This document shows positions 1 through 6,126 of a stretch of DNA of 6,242 bases, piece by piece (the stretch's first letter is position 1; each line of letters opens with the position of its first letter). The stretch lies in assembly GCA_905479905.1 (NCBI GenBank), contig CAJQOK010000486.1, positions 1-6,242 on the forward strand, given 5' to 3'. This DNA comes from an uncultured Aliterella sp. GTDB taxonomy: Bacteria; Cyanobacteriota; Cyanobacteriia; Cyanobacteriales; Chroococcidiopsidaceae. The notes under the pieces were generated by a model, which made no database searches, had not been told where the DNA came from, and saw only the letters and a list, made by a program, of their open reading frames with translations. The position numbers were made by a program, and so were the translations under genes.

Positions 1-1
1 A

Positions 2-604
2 GCAGAGCGGTTTTTGAGTACGGAGGAGGGCAATACTCACAAATTTAATAAAATATTTTTCCCCGATGCTGGTGCGGCGGCTTTGGCGCGTCGTGACTGG
101 GGAGAAGTCCCTTTTGAGTTATTAGATATCAGTACCAAAAGAGTGTCGGTTGAGGAGCAAATACAGCCTGAAGATGAGGCGATTTTGTGTATTGCTCCCA
201 CAGCCCAAGAAGTATTGCAAATAGAAAAGTTGTGTAATGCTATGGGCGAACATCGTCCGGTTGTATTGCTTAATCCTCGCCTAGAAGATGTATCGATAGT
301 AGGGATTGGGTACGCGGGAAGACAGTTGCGTGATCGCTTTTTGAAAAATATTCAATCATGCTACTACTTGCGCCCTTTAGAAGAAGGAACTTTATTTCGC
401 TGTTATCCTGGATTGTGGCAAGTTTGGCGAGAAACCACTGATGGCTACGAATTGATTAAGGAATTGCCTAATAAACCTGTAGGCGACGATCTCGATCTTA
501 TTTTTGCGGGAGAAACGGCTACTCAATCTGAGGATGCGCCTAAGCCTAAAAAGTTGAGTATGTTTGCTGGTATGCAGAGATTTATGAAAGCTCTAACCCG
601 TTAA
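2..604 (+). CDS. DUF1995 family protein, 5' end missing
   Basis: The reading frame is open to the left edge, so this is the last 200 residues of a longer protein. A TTG at 14 could serve as a start, but the frame continues upstream of it (A-E-R-F before it) and family members, as I recall, are about 230-250 residues, so some 30-50 N-terminal residues are probably outside the window. Recognisable family features are the FFPDAGAAALARRDWG stretch near the front, a hydrophobic AILCIAPTAQE strand, the VVLLNPRLED segment, and a late LFRCYPGLWQVWRE block. The C-terminal 35 residues are polar and Lys-rich and look disordered. The molecular function is unknown; the plant relative LPA3 carries this domain and is needed for photosystem II accumulation, so a thylakoid-biogenesis role is an inference. 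The stop lies 4 bases before the next gene, suggesting co-transcription and translational coupling. Confidence 0.85.
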   Translation, partial: AERFLSTEEGNTHKFNKIFFPDAGAAALARRDWGEVPFELLDISTKRVSVEEQIQPEDEAILCIAPTAQEVLQIEKLCNAMGEHRPVVLLNPRLEDVSIVGIGYAGRQLRDRFLKNIQSCYYLRPLEEGTLFRCYPGLWQVWRETTDGYELIKELPNKPVGDDLDLIFAGETATQSEDAPKPKKLSMFAGMQRFMKALTR

Positions 605-608
605 CAGA

Positions 609-2165
609 ATGCCTATTCTACCAACTAACCCAAATATTACCTATTGGTATGAAGGTTTTTGTCCCTCTAGTGGCGAATTACTCAAATTACCACGCACCCA
701 ATTAGTAGAAACTATTGCTAGCGAATTAATGCAATATCTCGCCAGTAATGAAGTATATTCCCGCGAAGGTAAAATGTACGGCGTACTTTTGGGCGAAAAT
801 AAGTTAAGGCAACAGCAAGTAATTAAGGCTTTTTCTGGGCTTTTAAATGGTAGTAGTACGGTGGAAGGTTGGGTTCCACCTATTCCCAGACGCGATCGCA
901 CTTTGATCGCAGAATCTCTCACCCTCGCTAAATTAGCAGCTATAAAGCAAGAACTAATTGCTTTACAAAACATTCCCGTCCAGCAACAGTACGATTTGTT
1001 GGCAAAAGAATTTGAAAAGAAGTCCCACGAACTTACTTTAGTCCACAACGGGCGTAAACAAGATCGTCAACAGCAACGCCAAAAGCTCGATCTTGAAGCC
1101 TTAGAACAACTCAACGAACAAAGCCGCAGGGATGGTATCGAACGCAAACTCTTTAAACGCGAACGAGATGCCGTTCTTAAGCCCCTCAAAGCGCAAATCG
1201 AGATTTTTTTTGCTCGAAAGCTGGAATTAAAACAACAGCGCAAAGCCTTGTCTCGTCAGCTTCAAGCCCAATTGCATGAAAATTTATGGTTAACTAATTT
1301 TGCTGGGGAATCTTTACCGTTAACCGATTTAATGCCCGAAGGTATCCCCACCGGAACCGGGGAATGTTGCGCCCCCAAGTTACTCCACTATGCTGCAACT
1401 ATTGGTCTGAAACCTCTGGCGATCGCAGAGTTTTGGTGGGGTGCTTCTTCAAGCGATAAAGTCCAAGGGCAATTCTACGGTGCTTGCGAGGAGCGCTGTC
1501 AGCCGCTAATGGGCTTTTTACTATCGGGTTTACCGCGAAATACTGTAGTTGTAAATCCTATACCACTAACTATTTTGTATGAGGATGAGTGGCTAATTGC
1601 CGTCAATAAACCGCCAAAATTACTATCTGTATCTGGGCGTTGTAGTCGCGGAAATGATAGCGTTGCGGGGCGTTTGGGGCTTGCTACGGTGCATCGACTT
1701 GACTACGAAACATCGGGTATTCTTTTACTAGCGCGCGATCGCGCAACTCACCGTCATTTAAGCATCCAATTTCAACAACGAAAAATTCGTAAGGTTTACG
1801 AGGCGATACTTGCAGGAGTTGTAAATAGTGAGAGTGGGACAATTAATTTGCCGCTTTGGGGTGATCCAACAAATCGCCCTTACCAAAAAGTAGACTTCAC
1901 CCTAGGTAAACCAAGCTTAACTCAATACAAAACTCTATCAATTACTAACGGTTGTACTCGGATGGAGTTTTTGCCGTTAACTGGGCGCAGCCATCAACTC
2001 CGGGTTCATTCTGCGGATAAGCAAGGTTTGGGTTTACCGATATTAGGCGACTTATTGTATGGTTGCACTGAGGTGAAACGCTTACATTTACACGCAAAAG
2101 AGCTTTGTTTTGAACATCCCCAATCAAAACAGATTATTTGTTTGCAAACAGAAACTCCTTTTTAA
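609..2165 (+). CDS. Long-form RluA-family pseudouridine synthase
   Basis: This 518-residue protein isomerises uridine to pseudouridine in rRNA and/or tRNA; the exact site cannot be told from sequence. The catalytic domain fills roughly residues 318-518: a YEDEWLIAVNKPP strand, the HRLDYETSG signature at 362-370 with catalytic Asp365, the KVYEAIL strand, and GRSHQLRVH at 459-467. E. coli RluA is about 220 residues, so about 310 residues are extra. That extension holds a conserved-looking head (TYWYEG.CP.SGELL, residues 11-25), a charged Gln/Lys/Arg-rich coiled coil at about 100-225, and a segment GTGECCAPKLLHYA (249-262) followed by EFWWG and C293-x3-C297. I recall this architecture from a recognised long RluA-like subfamily also found in proteobacteria, so it is not a local fusion. 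The ATG at 609 agrees with the conserved head; no clear Shine-Dalgarno is visible, and coupling to the DUF1995 gene 4 bases upstream is likely. Confidence 0.93.
   Translation: MPILPTNPNITYWYEGFCPSSGELLKLPRTQLVETIASELMQYLASNEVYSREGKMYGVLLGENKLRQQQVIKAFSGLLNGSSTVEGWVPPIPRRDRTLIAESLTLAKLAAIKQELIALQNIPVQQQYDLLAKEFEKKSHELTLVHNGRKQDRQQQRQKLDLEALEQLNEQSRRDGIERKLFKRERDAVLKPLKAQIEIFFARKLELKQQRKALSRQLQAQLHENLWLTNFAGESLPLTDLMPEGIPTGTGECCAPKLLHYAATIGLKPLAIAEFWWGASSSDKVQGQFYGACEERCQPLMGFLLSGLPRNTVVVNPIPLTILYEDEWLIAVNKPPKLLSVSGRCSRGNDSVAGRLGLATVHRLDYETSGILLLARDRATHRHLSIQFQQRKIRKVYEAILAGVVNSESGTINLPLWGDPTNRPYQKVDFTLGKPSLTQYKTLSITNGCTRMEFLPLTGRSHQLRVHSADKQGLGLPILGDLLYGCTEVKRLHLHAKELCFEHPQSKQIICLQTETPF
892..1742. 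repeat. Three HIP1 octamers within the RluA-family gene
   Basis: Perfect GCGATCGC palindromes lie at 892-899, 1419-1426 and 1735-1742. HIP1 is the over-represented octamer of many cyanobacterial genomes. All three lie inside coding sequence, the last about 30 bases after the codon for the catalytic Asp365. They are single 8-base sites scattered over this span, not a tandem array. Confidence 0.9.
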
Positions 2166-2947
2166 TCGGCGATAGATTTAACGGGTTTATTTCTGCTAAA
2201 CAATAACAAAATTACCAGTGCGATCGCACTTGCTATGGCGGTAACTGAGATCGTAGGATTATTTAAGTGACGAACTGCGATCGCTACATATGCCCAAATA
2301 AATACACAAGTAAAAGCTATATCGGCTCTTTTAATCGCCACAATTGCCGCAATTATTGTAGCTACGACTAGCATAATCGCCGTCCAGTAAGTGCCATTAA
2401 TCCCCCAACCATCCCAGTTAGAACTATATAAAGCAGAAGCAATATTGACAATCGTGGCTACCGAAATCCAGCCTAGATAAATACTAAAAGGTATATGTGC
2501 AAGCCAACGGCGATCGCGTAATACTTGTATTTTTCCTACTCCCAACTGCAAGTAAGCGCTAATCAAAGCTAGAAGAATTACTAGCATTGCGACAACCGAA
2601 AGCCAAAACAACCTCATTGTAAACAAATATACCCAGGTTATTTGAGCTACACAAGCAACAATTAGCAAAATACTAACGCGCTGTAAAGTTGGATCTCGTC
2701 GTTGTGCTGGGCGAAGTTGGTAAATGCCATAAGCAATCAATCCTATATAAATCAAGCCCCAAATGGCAAAAGCATAATTTGCTGGCGTAATCTGCACCCC
2801 TTGAAAAACAGTATTAGAAATCTCGCCGATGTTTGCGCCTTTAAGGGGAAAAAAATTCGATAAGGCATTTATAGTTAGAGTAGCCAAGATAGCGACTAAA
2901 GCCAAGATCGCTATTCCTAAACTAGATTTTGTTGTAGATGTTTTCAT
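2162..2947 (-). CDS. Tryptophan-rich membrane protein (TspO/MBR-related)
   Basis: A 261-residue integral membrane protein with about eight hydrophobic segments (roughly residues 10-30, 56-77, 91-110, 112-134, 152-173, 186-205, 209-226 and 233-250). Nine Trp residues lie in or next to these helices (63, 105, 115, 148, 160, 178, 181, 188, 218). The ITPANYAFAIWGLIYIGL segment (53-70) is the best marker of the group annotated as tryptophan-rich sensory proteins. Classical TspO has five helices and about 160 residues, so this is the longer relative; porphyrin or sterol binding should not be assumed. It starts 3 bases after the stop of the small membrane protein gene, close enough for translational re-initiation. 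Its TAA overlaps the convergent stop of the RluA-family gene. Family assignment is fairly firm; the ligand and role are unknown. Confidence 0.85.
   Translation of the reverse strand: MKTSTTKSSLGIAILALVAILATLTINALSNFFPLKGANIGEISNTVFQGVQITPANYAFAIWGLIYIGLIAYGIYQLRPAQRRDPTLQRVSILLIVACVAQITWVYLFTMRLFWLSVVAMLVILLALISAYLQLGVGKIQVLRDRRWLAHIPFSIYLGWISVATIVNIASALYSSNWDGWGINGTYWTAIMLVVATIIAAIVAIKRADIAFTCVFIWAYVAIAVRHLNNPTISVTAIASAIALVILLLFSRNKPVKSIAD
2220..2517. repeat. Three HIP1 octamers within the Trp-rich membrane protein gene
   Basis: Perfect GCGATCGC sites lie at 2220-2227, 2277-2284 and 2510-2517, all in the 3' half of the gene. The first two are only 57 bases apart. Confidence 0.9.
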
Positions 2948-2950
2948 AAC

Positions 2951-3265
2951 CTAAGATTTTGAGACTTCGCCAAAATAGAAGCCGAGAACAGTCCCAACAA
3001 TCCCTGTTTCTGCAACTATTATCAAAGTTAGTATATCTTTCCAATCTTCTCTACTACCGCGCTGAAAGATAATTTCAACTATAACTAGGGCAAAACAACA
3101 GGCGATCGTACTTCCAAAAATAATTACTAAAGCTTTGACAATCCAGGCTTTTGTTTTTTCTGAACCACTACGCAGATCGACTAATTTACCTTTTTTGTTA
3201 ATTTGCTTTGCATCACTGTCAATTGCTGCTGTTATATCTAAATCGCTCTTTTCAACTTCAGACAT
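2951..3265 (-). CDS. Small two-helix membrane protein of unknown function
   Basis: A 104-residue protein that I do not recognise. Residues 1-40 are hydrophilic and charged (Asp/Glu, then Lys), with no signal peptide. Two hydrophobic segments follow at about 41-66 and 77-98, joined by a short charged loop (QRGSREDWKD). The second helix has a Gly-spaced face, TGIVGTVLGFYFGE (87-100), typical of tight helix packing or oligomerisation. Cys56-Cys57 sit in the first helix. The gene lies 29 bases after the Uma2-like gene and 3 bases before the Trp-rich membrane protein gene, so it is probably co-translated with the latter. No clear ribosome-binding site precedes the ATG. The composition and tight packing on both sides favour a real gene, but no function can be assigned; a small accessory subunit is one possibility. 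Confidence 0.75.
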   Translation of the reverse strand: MSEVEKSDLDITAAIDSDAKQINKKGKLVDLRSGSEKTKAWIVKALVIIFGSTIACCFALVIVEIIFQRGSREDWKDILTLIIVAETGIVGTVLGFYFGEVSKS

Positions 3266-3294
3266 AGATGTAATTTAAGCGTCACAGGATCTCA

Positions 3295-3933
3295 TTAAGC
3301 TTGATTTAATTGAACTTTCAACTCGCGCAGCATTTTACTTGTCCATTCATCAATAGCTTTAAGTACCAGTTGAGGAATAATTTGAGTTATAGGTAAATCG
3401 GGAAAAACAAGGCTACTAGAGGACTGAACATAGCTATTCTCGCTAAGAATATTGATTGTAAGTTGCCGATCTTTGTAAATCCACACTTCAGGAACACCGA
3501 TAGCGATGTAAGCATTTAAGGTAGTAATCGATGTAACGTCAGCCTCAATTGCCAAATCGGGCGGTGGATAGATAGATAAATTCATATTGATACATCCTTT
3601 GACGCGATCGGCATTTTGGATGTAAAAACAAGTATCGGGTTCAACCCCTGCAATTACTGGACGTTTAAAGGTAGTCGATCCAAAATCCTCCCAATCGCGC
3701 CCTTGAGAATCTAAAATTGTTTTAACAATATTAGCAATAATACGGTGAGGTCTTTCGTGGAGTGCTAACGGAGACATAATATCTAAAATGCCTTGGTAGT
3801 AAGCCACGCGAGTATTGCGTTTTTCTCCCAAATTATCCAAGATAGTTTCAAAATCCTGCCAAGACAAGTTATGGATGCTAATGTGGCTACCAGGACTAAG
3901 TTCAATAGCTTGGATGGGAATAGTTACGCTCAT
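3295..3933 (-). CDS. Uma2 family (DUF820) endonuclease-like protein
   Basis: A 212-residue member of the Uma2/DUF820 family, which has a PD-(D/E)xK nuclease-type fold, is greatly expanded in cyanobacteria, and has no settled biological role. Visible family landmarks are a LSWQDFE start region (23-29), YYQGILDIMSPLALHE (45-60), GVEPDTCFY (97-104) with acidic Asp100, PDLAIEADVTS (125-135) with Glu130, and GVPEVWIY (146-153). The family usually has a Lys or Arg between the DVTS-like motif and the GVPE motif; here the stretch is ITTLNAYIAI, so the expected basic active-site residue seems absent. Catalysis may therefore be impaired. The ATG is supported by an AAAGG seven bases upstream. It sits between the YgfZ gene and the small membrane protein gene with short gaps and may be a later insertion into an older gene string. 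Confidence 0.88.
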   Translation of the reverse strand: MSVTIPIQAIELSPGSHISIHNLSWQDFETILDNLGEKRNTRVAYYQGILDIMSPLALHERPHRIIANIVKTILDSQGRDWEDFGSTTFKRPVIAGVEPDTCFYIQNADRVKGCINMNLSIYPPPDLAIEADVTSITTLNAYIAIGVPEVWIYKDRQLTINILSENSYVQSSSSLVFPDLPITQIIPQLVLKAIDEWTSKMLRELKVQLNQA

Positions 3934-3940
3934 TGGTTCG

Positions 3941-3945
3941 CCTTT
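3941..3945 (-). promoter_or_regulatory. Shine-Dalgarno site of the Uma2-family gene
   Basis: On the - strand these bases read AAAGG, seven bases before the ATG at 3933. It is the only clear ribosome-binding site among the - strand genes here and supports the chosen start. It lies in the 19-base gap after the YgfZ stop. Confidence 0.6.
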
Positions 3946-3952
3946 ACAGGTA

Positions 3953-4981
3953 TTATTGGACGCGACTTAAAAATGGTACTTCTACTACTTCGCCTGTAGT
4001 TTCGCCTATTTGGACTGTTAAACCTGCGCCACCCGCTTTAGTGCGAATATAGCCTAAGCCAAAAAAACCGCGATCGCTCTCTACAATACTTGTAAGTTTG
4101 CCGACTTTCTCCTCTCCTACCATAATTACACTGCCAACTTCGGTAAACCCATTAAGTTTAATTCCCCATAAGTTTTGTTTTACGCCTTTGTAAGTATTTA
4201 GTCGCGCGATTGTTTCTTGTCCGATATAGCAACCTTTATCAAAAGAGATAGTCTGCAATAACCCTGCTTCTAAAGGATTGTAATCATCAGTTAGTTCTTG
4301 ATCTGGTACGGGACGACCTTGTTTAATTCTTAACTGTTCCCAAACCAAATTTCCCATTGGTACAGCACCCGCTTCTACAACCATTTTCCACACATTTGCA
4401 GCATTTTCAGCCGGAACAATTAAAGTGTACCCAGGTGTTGCAAGTCCGCTTCCTACAGCTATCCGTACATCGTCGATTAACTGATGATTGCCTACTGGTT
4501 GACCAATAATGGCATCTAAACCTAGCTTTTCCAATAAATCGTTACTTTTTGCGCCAATTAAGCTAAATATCGCTGTTTTTTCGGTAATGTCGGTTAATTC
4601 TACCTTGTCAGCAAAAAAGATATAACGATCCAACCATTCAAGCAAATACTTGTAGCGATTGGGTGAATTAATTAAAAGTACCGCGTCATCGGTAACGTAA
4701 GCTGTTGCTAAATCAATGGTTCTAGCGGTAGAAGTTACAAAAACTGTATCGCAACCTTCCCCAGATTTTAAACGCTCAAAATCGTTGGTGCTTTGGTTGT
4801 GTAAAAAACGAATGCGATCGCCTCCTGTAACTTTAATTAATCCCCAATGACTGCGATCGCATACCGCCACCCCACTTTGCGCCGCCTCTAATACCTCAAC
4901 ATCGTTACCAAAACTTAGGGGGATATTAGAATCAAATGTTGCACCAAAGGCTGCCTGAATGTCTTGTAACTGTTGAATCAT
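3953..4981 (-). CDS. ygfZ: Folate-binding protein YgfZ/CAF17 (Fe-S cluster maintenance)
   Basis: YgfZ-family proteins resemble the glycine-cleavage T protein, bind tetrahydrofolate, and support the making or repair of Fe-S enzymes such as MiaB. The signature K-G-C-Y-x-G-Q-E is intact at residues 249-256 (KGCYIGQE) with the family's key Cys at 251. Other landmarks are CDRSHWGLIKV.G.DR.RFLHNQSTND (41-66), the WEQLRIKQGRP block (214-224) and a C-terminal beta-barrel domain from about 265. The frame is open up to an ATG at 5032, but that start would overlap the upstream gene by 35 bases and add 17 unconserved residues; the ATG at 4981 gives MIQQLQDIQAAFGATF, which matches the family N-terminus as I recall it, a normal length of 342 residues and a 16-base gap. 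A cytosolic protein is expected. No strong Shine-Dalgarno is visible. Confidence 0.93.
   Translation of the reverse strand: MIQQLQDIQAAFGATFDSNIPLSFGNDVEVLEAAQSGVAVCDRSHWGLIKVTGGDRIRFLHNQSTNDFERLKSGEGCDTVFVTSTARTIDLATAYVTDDAVLLINSPNRYKYLLEWLDRYIFFADKVELTDITEKTAIFSLIGAKSNDLLEKLGLDAIIGQPVGNHQLIDDVRIAVGSGLATPGYTLIVPAENAANVWKMVVEAGAVPMGNLVWEQLRIKQGRPVPDQELTDDYNPLEAGLLQTISFDKGCYIGQETIARLNTYKGVKQNLWGIKLNGFTEVGSVIMVGEEKVGKLTSIVESDRGFFGLGYIRTKAGGAGLTVQIGETTGEVVEVPFLSRVQ
4070..4860. repeat. Three HIP1 octamers within ygfZ
   Basis: Perfect GCGATCGC sites lie at 4070-4077, 4814-4821 and 4853-4860. The last two are 39 bases apart and fall in the codons around CDRSHWG and GGDRIRF near the protein N-terminus. 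Confidence 0.9.
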
Positions 4982-4997
4982 AAGATTTTGATTATTT

Positions 4998-5504
4998 TTA
5001 AGTAGTGGGCAATTCGCCAAATACGCGATCAATTAAATGGGTAGTTTTTTGGTCTAATAATTGCCAGTCAACATCGCCTGTTTCATCAATTAAGCTAGTG
5101 TCAATTGTCACGACATAGTTAGGCGACTCGGCAAGCAAGGAACTATAGTTGTAAAAACAAACTTGATAGCAGAGTTCCCATAAATCAATTTTGACCGTTT
5201 CTGAGCCTTCTTTGTTCAAACACAAATGATAGCCCGGTGTTGGCGTGGGTAGTTTCATTAAAGCTTGTTCAATTTCTTCTACTTGTTCGCCTTGGGCGGA
5301 TTCTAGTTGTTTGACTAAATTAGCTACTTCTGTCTTGGTTTCTTCAGGAGTTCCGGGCTGCCAAATTAGTACATTTTCGTAGGTTTCTTTCCAGCTACTT
5401 GTATCAAGTTGCTTGCGGATGCGATCAAGAATGCGAATAAAAGCAGGTTGCATGAGTAATTCTGCCTGCTGCCATGCAATATTATCGGCAAATTTCGGCG
5501 GCAT
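4998..5504 (-). CDS. Conserved cyanobacterial protein of unknown function, 168 aa
   Basis: I recognise the pattern as a conserved cyanobacterial hypothetical protein but know of no assigned function. It opens with PPKFADNIAWQQAELLMQPAFIRILD (key residues W11, Q12, E15, M18, P20), has a polar helix with coiled-coil character at about 54-83, then PGYHLCLN (90-97), a DLWELCYQVCFYNY block (107-120) with Cys112 and Cys116, and an acidic end DTSLIDETGDVDWQLLD (135-151). It is soluble, with no signal peptide or membrane segment. It begins 7 bases after the secreted-protein gene stop and ends 16 bases before ygfZ, so it is probably in the same transcript. The C-x3-C pair plus Cys95 could bind a metal or Fe-S cluster, which would fit the YgfZ neighbour, but this is speculation. 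Confidence 0.88.
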   Translation of the reverse strand: MPPKFADNIAWQQAELLMQPAFIRILDRIRKQLDTSSWKETYENVLIWQPGTPEETKTEVANLVKQLESAQGEQVEEIEQALMKLPTPTPGYHLCLNKEGSETVKIDLWELCYQVCFYNYSSLLAESPNYVVTIDTSLIDETGDVDWQLLDQKTTHLIDRVFGELPTT

Positions 5505-5511
5505 GAATAGT

Positions 5512-6030
5512 TTATTTTGTGGGAGTTGTAGCTACAAGGGGTTCAAGAATTGTATTAAAAAAATAAACGCGATCACAATATCTTGACTGACTAGAACAAA
5601 CTGCTTCAATTGTTACATTAGTTGCTTTACTAACATCTAATGCTAATAACTCTTTATTTCCTGGAGAAATTGTTTTAGTCTCTGCTTTGTCGCCATCCAC
5701 GTAAAAATTTACAGTAACGGGGGGACTATTGGGATTATTGTCTCGCATTCCCACTCCTAGACGTAAAGTTTGAAATAATGGGCGATCGTCATCGTTTCTA
5801 ATTTTACAAGTTACCGCCGCCGATACCGTACCCGAACCTAAGTAAAACGGACTTGTATACACAGCTTTAGCAACAGAGACATCTACTGGAACTTGGCGAA
5901 AAGTTCCCAGCCCACTACTAACACATTTTGCCTGTAATAAAGAGACTGGAGTTTGTGCTTGTAAAGGGCTTGCACCGATAGTTATCAAACTAATTGATAT
6001 AATTGCCGCTTTGAGATTTAATTTTTGCAT
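5512..6030 (-). CDS. Secreted four-cysteine protein of unknown function
   Basis: A 172-residue protein with a clear Sec signal peptide: Lys3/Lys7, a hydrophobic core at about 8-20 and a likely cut after LQA (residue 25). The mature part of about 147 residues has four Cys (36, 75, 145, 152), suited to two disulfides in the periplasm or outside the cell. The predicted content is mostly beta strand (AAVTCKIRN, LRLGVGM, VTVNFYVDGD, VTIEAVC, RVYFFNTILEP). The pattern of VNFYVDGDKAETKTI, ELLALDV and VTIEAVC vaguely recalls carbohydrate-binding NPCBM-type beta sandwiches, but this is only a resemblance. The ATG at 6030 is chosen because it gives a complete signal peptide. It is the first complete gene of the - strand string and has 132 bases of intergenic DNA upstream, where a promoter may lie. 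Confidence 0.85.
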   Translation of the reverse strand: MQKLNLKAAIISISLITIGASPLQAQTPVSLLQAKCVSSGLGTFRQVPVDVSVAKAVYTSPFYLGSGTVSAAVTCKIRNDDDRPLFQTLRLGVGMRDNNPNSPPVTVNFYVDGDKAETKTISPGNKELLALDVSKATNVTIEAVCSSQSRYCDRVYFFNTILEPLVATTPTK

Positions 6031-6126
6031 AATAATGTTGGCGTTGCTGAAAGTGTGATGATTTTTTCTTTTTGCAATCCTGTCTCCTCCTCATTCCTAC
6101 CACATTGGGAATTGCTCATTGAAGTT
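6031..6126. other. Intergenic leader between the secreted-protein gene and the heptamer array
   Basis: This AT-rich stretch should hold the promoter of the - strand gene string because it is the only sizeable gap. Read on the - strand it has a purine-rich run around 6061-6097 (GAGGAGGAGACAGG, then A-rich). A TTGCAA at 6072-6077 could be a -35 element, but the hexamer 17 bases on (ACTTTC) is a poor -10, so no promoter is called. There is no Shine-Dalgarno just before the ATG at 6030 and no terminator-like hairpin with a T run was found. Confidence 0.35.

Noticed and set aside
14..16. TTG as the true start of the DUF1995 gene
   Set aside because: The frame stays open upstream to the window edge and the family needs more N-terminal sequence.
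641..1048. 135-codon open frame on the - strand
   Set aside because: It lies wholly inside the RluA-family gene, whose protein is clearly conserved, and the translated product is Ser/Cys-rich with no recognisable motif.
1349..1365. CCCC-A-CCGG-AA-CCGGGG near-palindrome
   Set aside because: It encodes the conserved PTGTGE segment of the RluA-family protein and is explained by codon content.
1945..2127. 60-codon open frame on the - strand
   Set aside because: It is antisense to the conserved GRSHQLRVH region of the RluA-family gene and looks like no protein family.
3275..3300. Direct repeat TTAAGC at 3275-3280 and 3295-3300, spaced 20 bases
   Set aside because: Two 6-base copies in AT-rich DNA, one overlapping the Uma2 stop codon, are not enough to call an operator.
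3793..3999. 68-codon open frame on the + strand
   Set aside because: It is antisense to the Uma2-family N-terminus and the ygfZ C-terminus, both well supported.
2162..6030. The - strand gene string as a defence or mobile island centred on the Uma2 gene
   Set aside because: There is no integrase, transposase, toxin-antitoxin pair or composition break, and the neighbours are conserved housekeeping-type genes.
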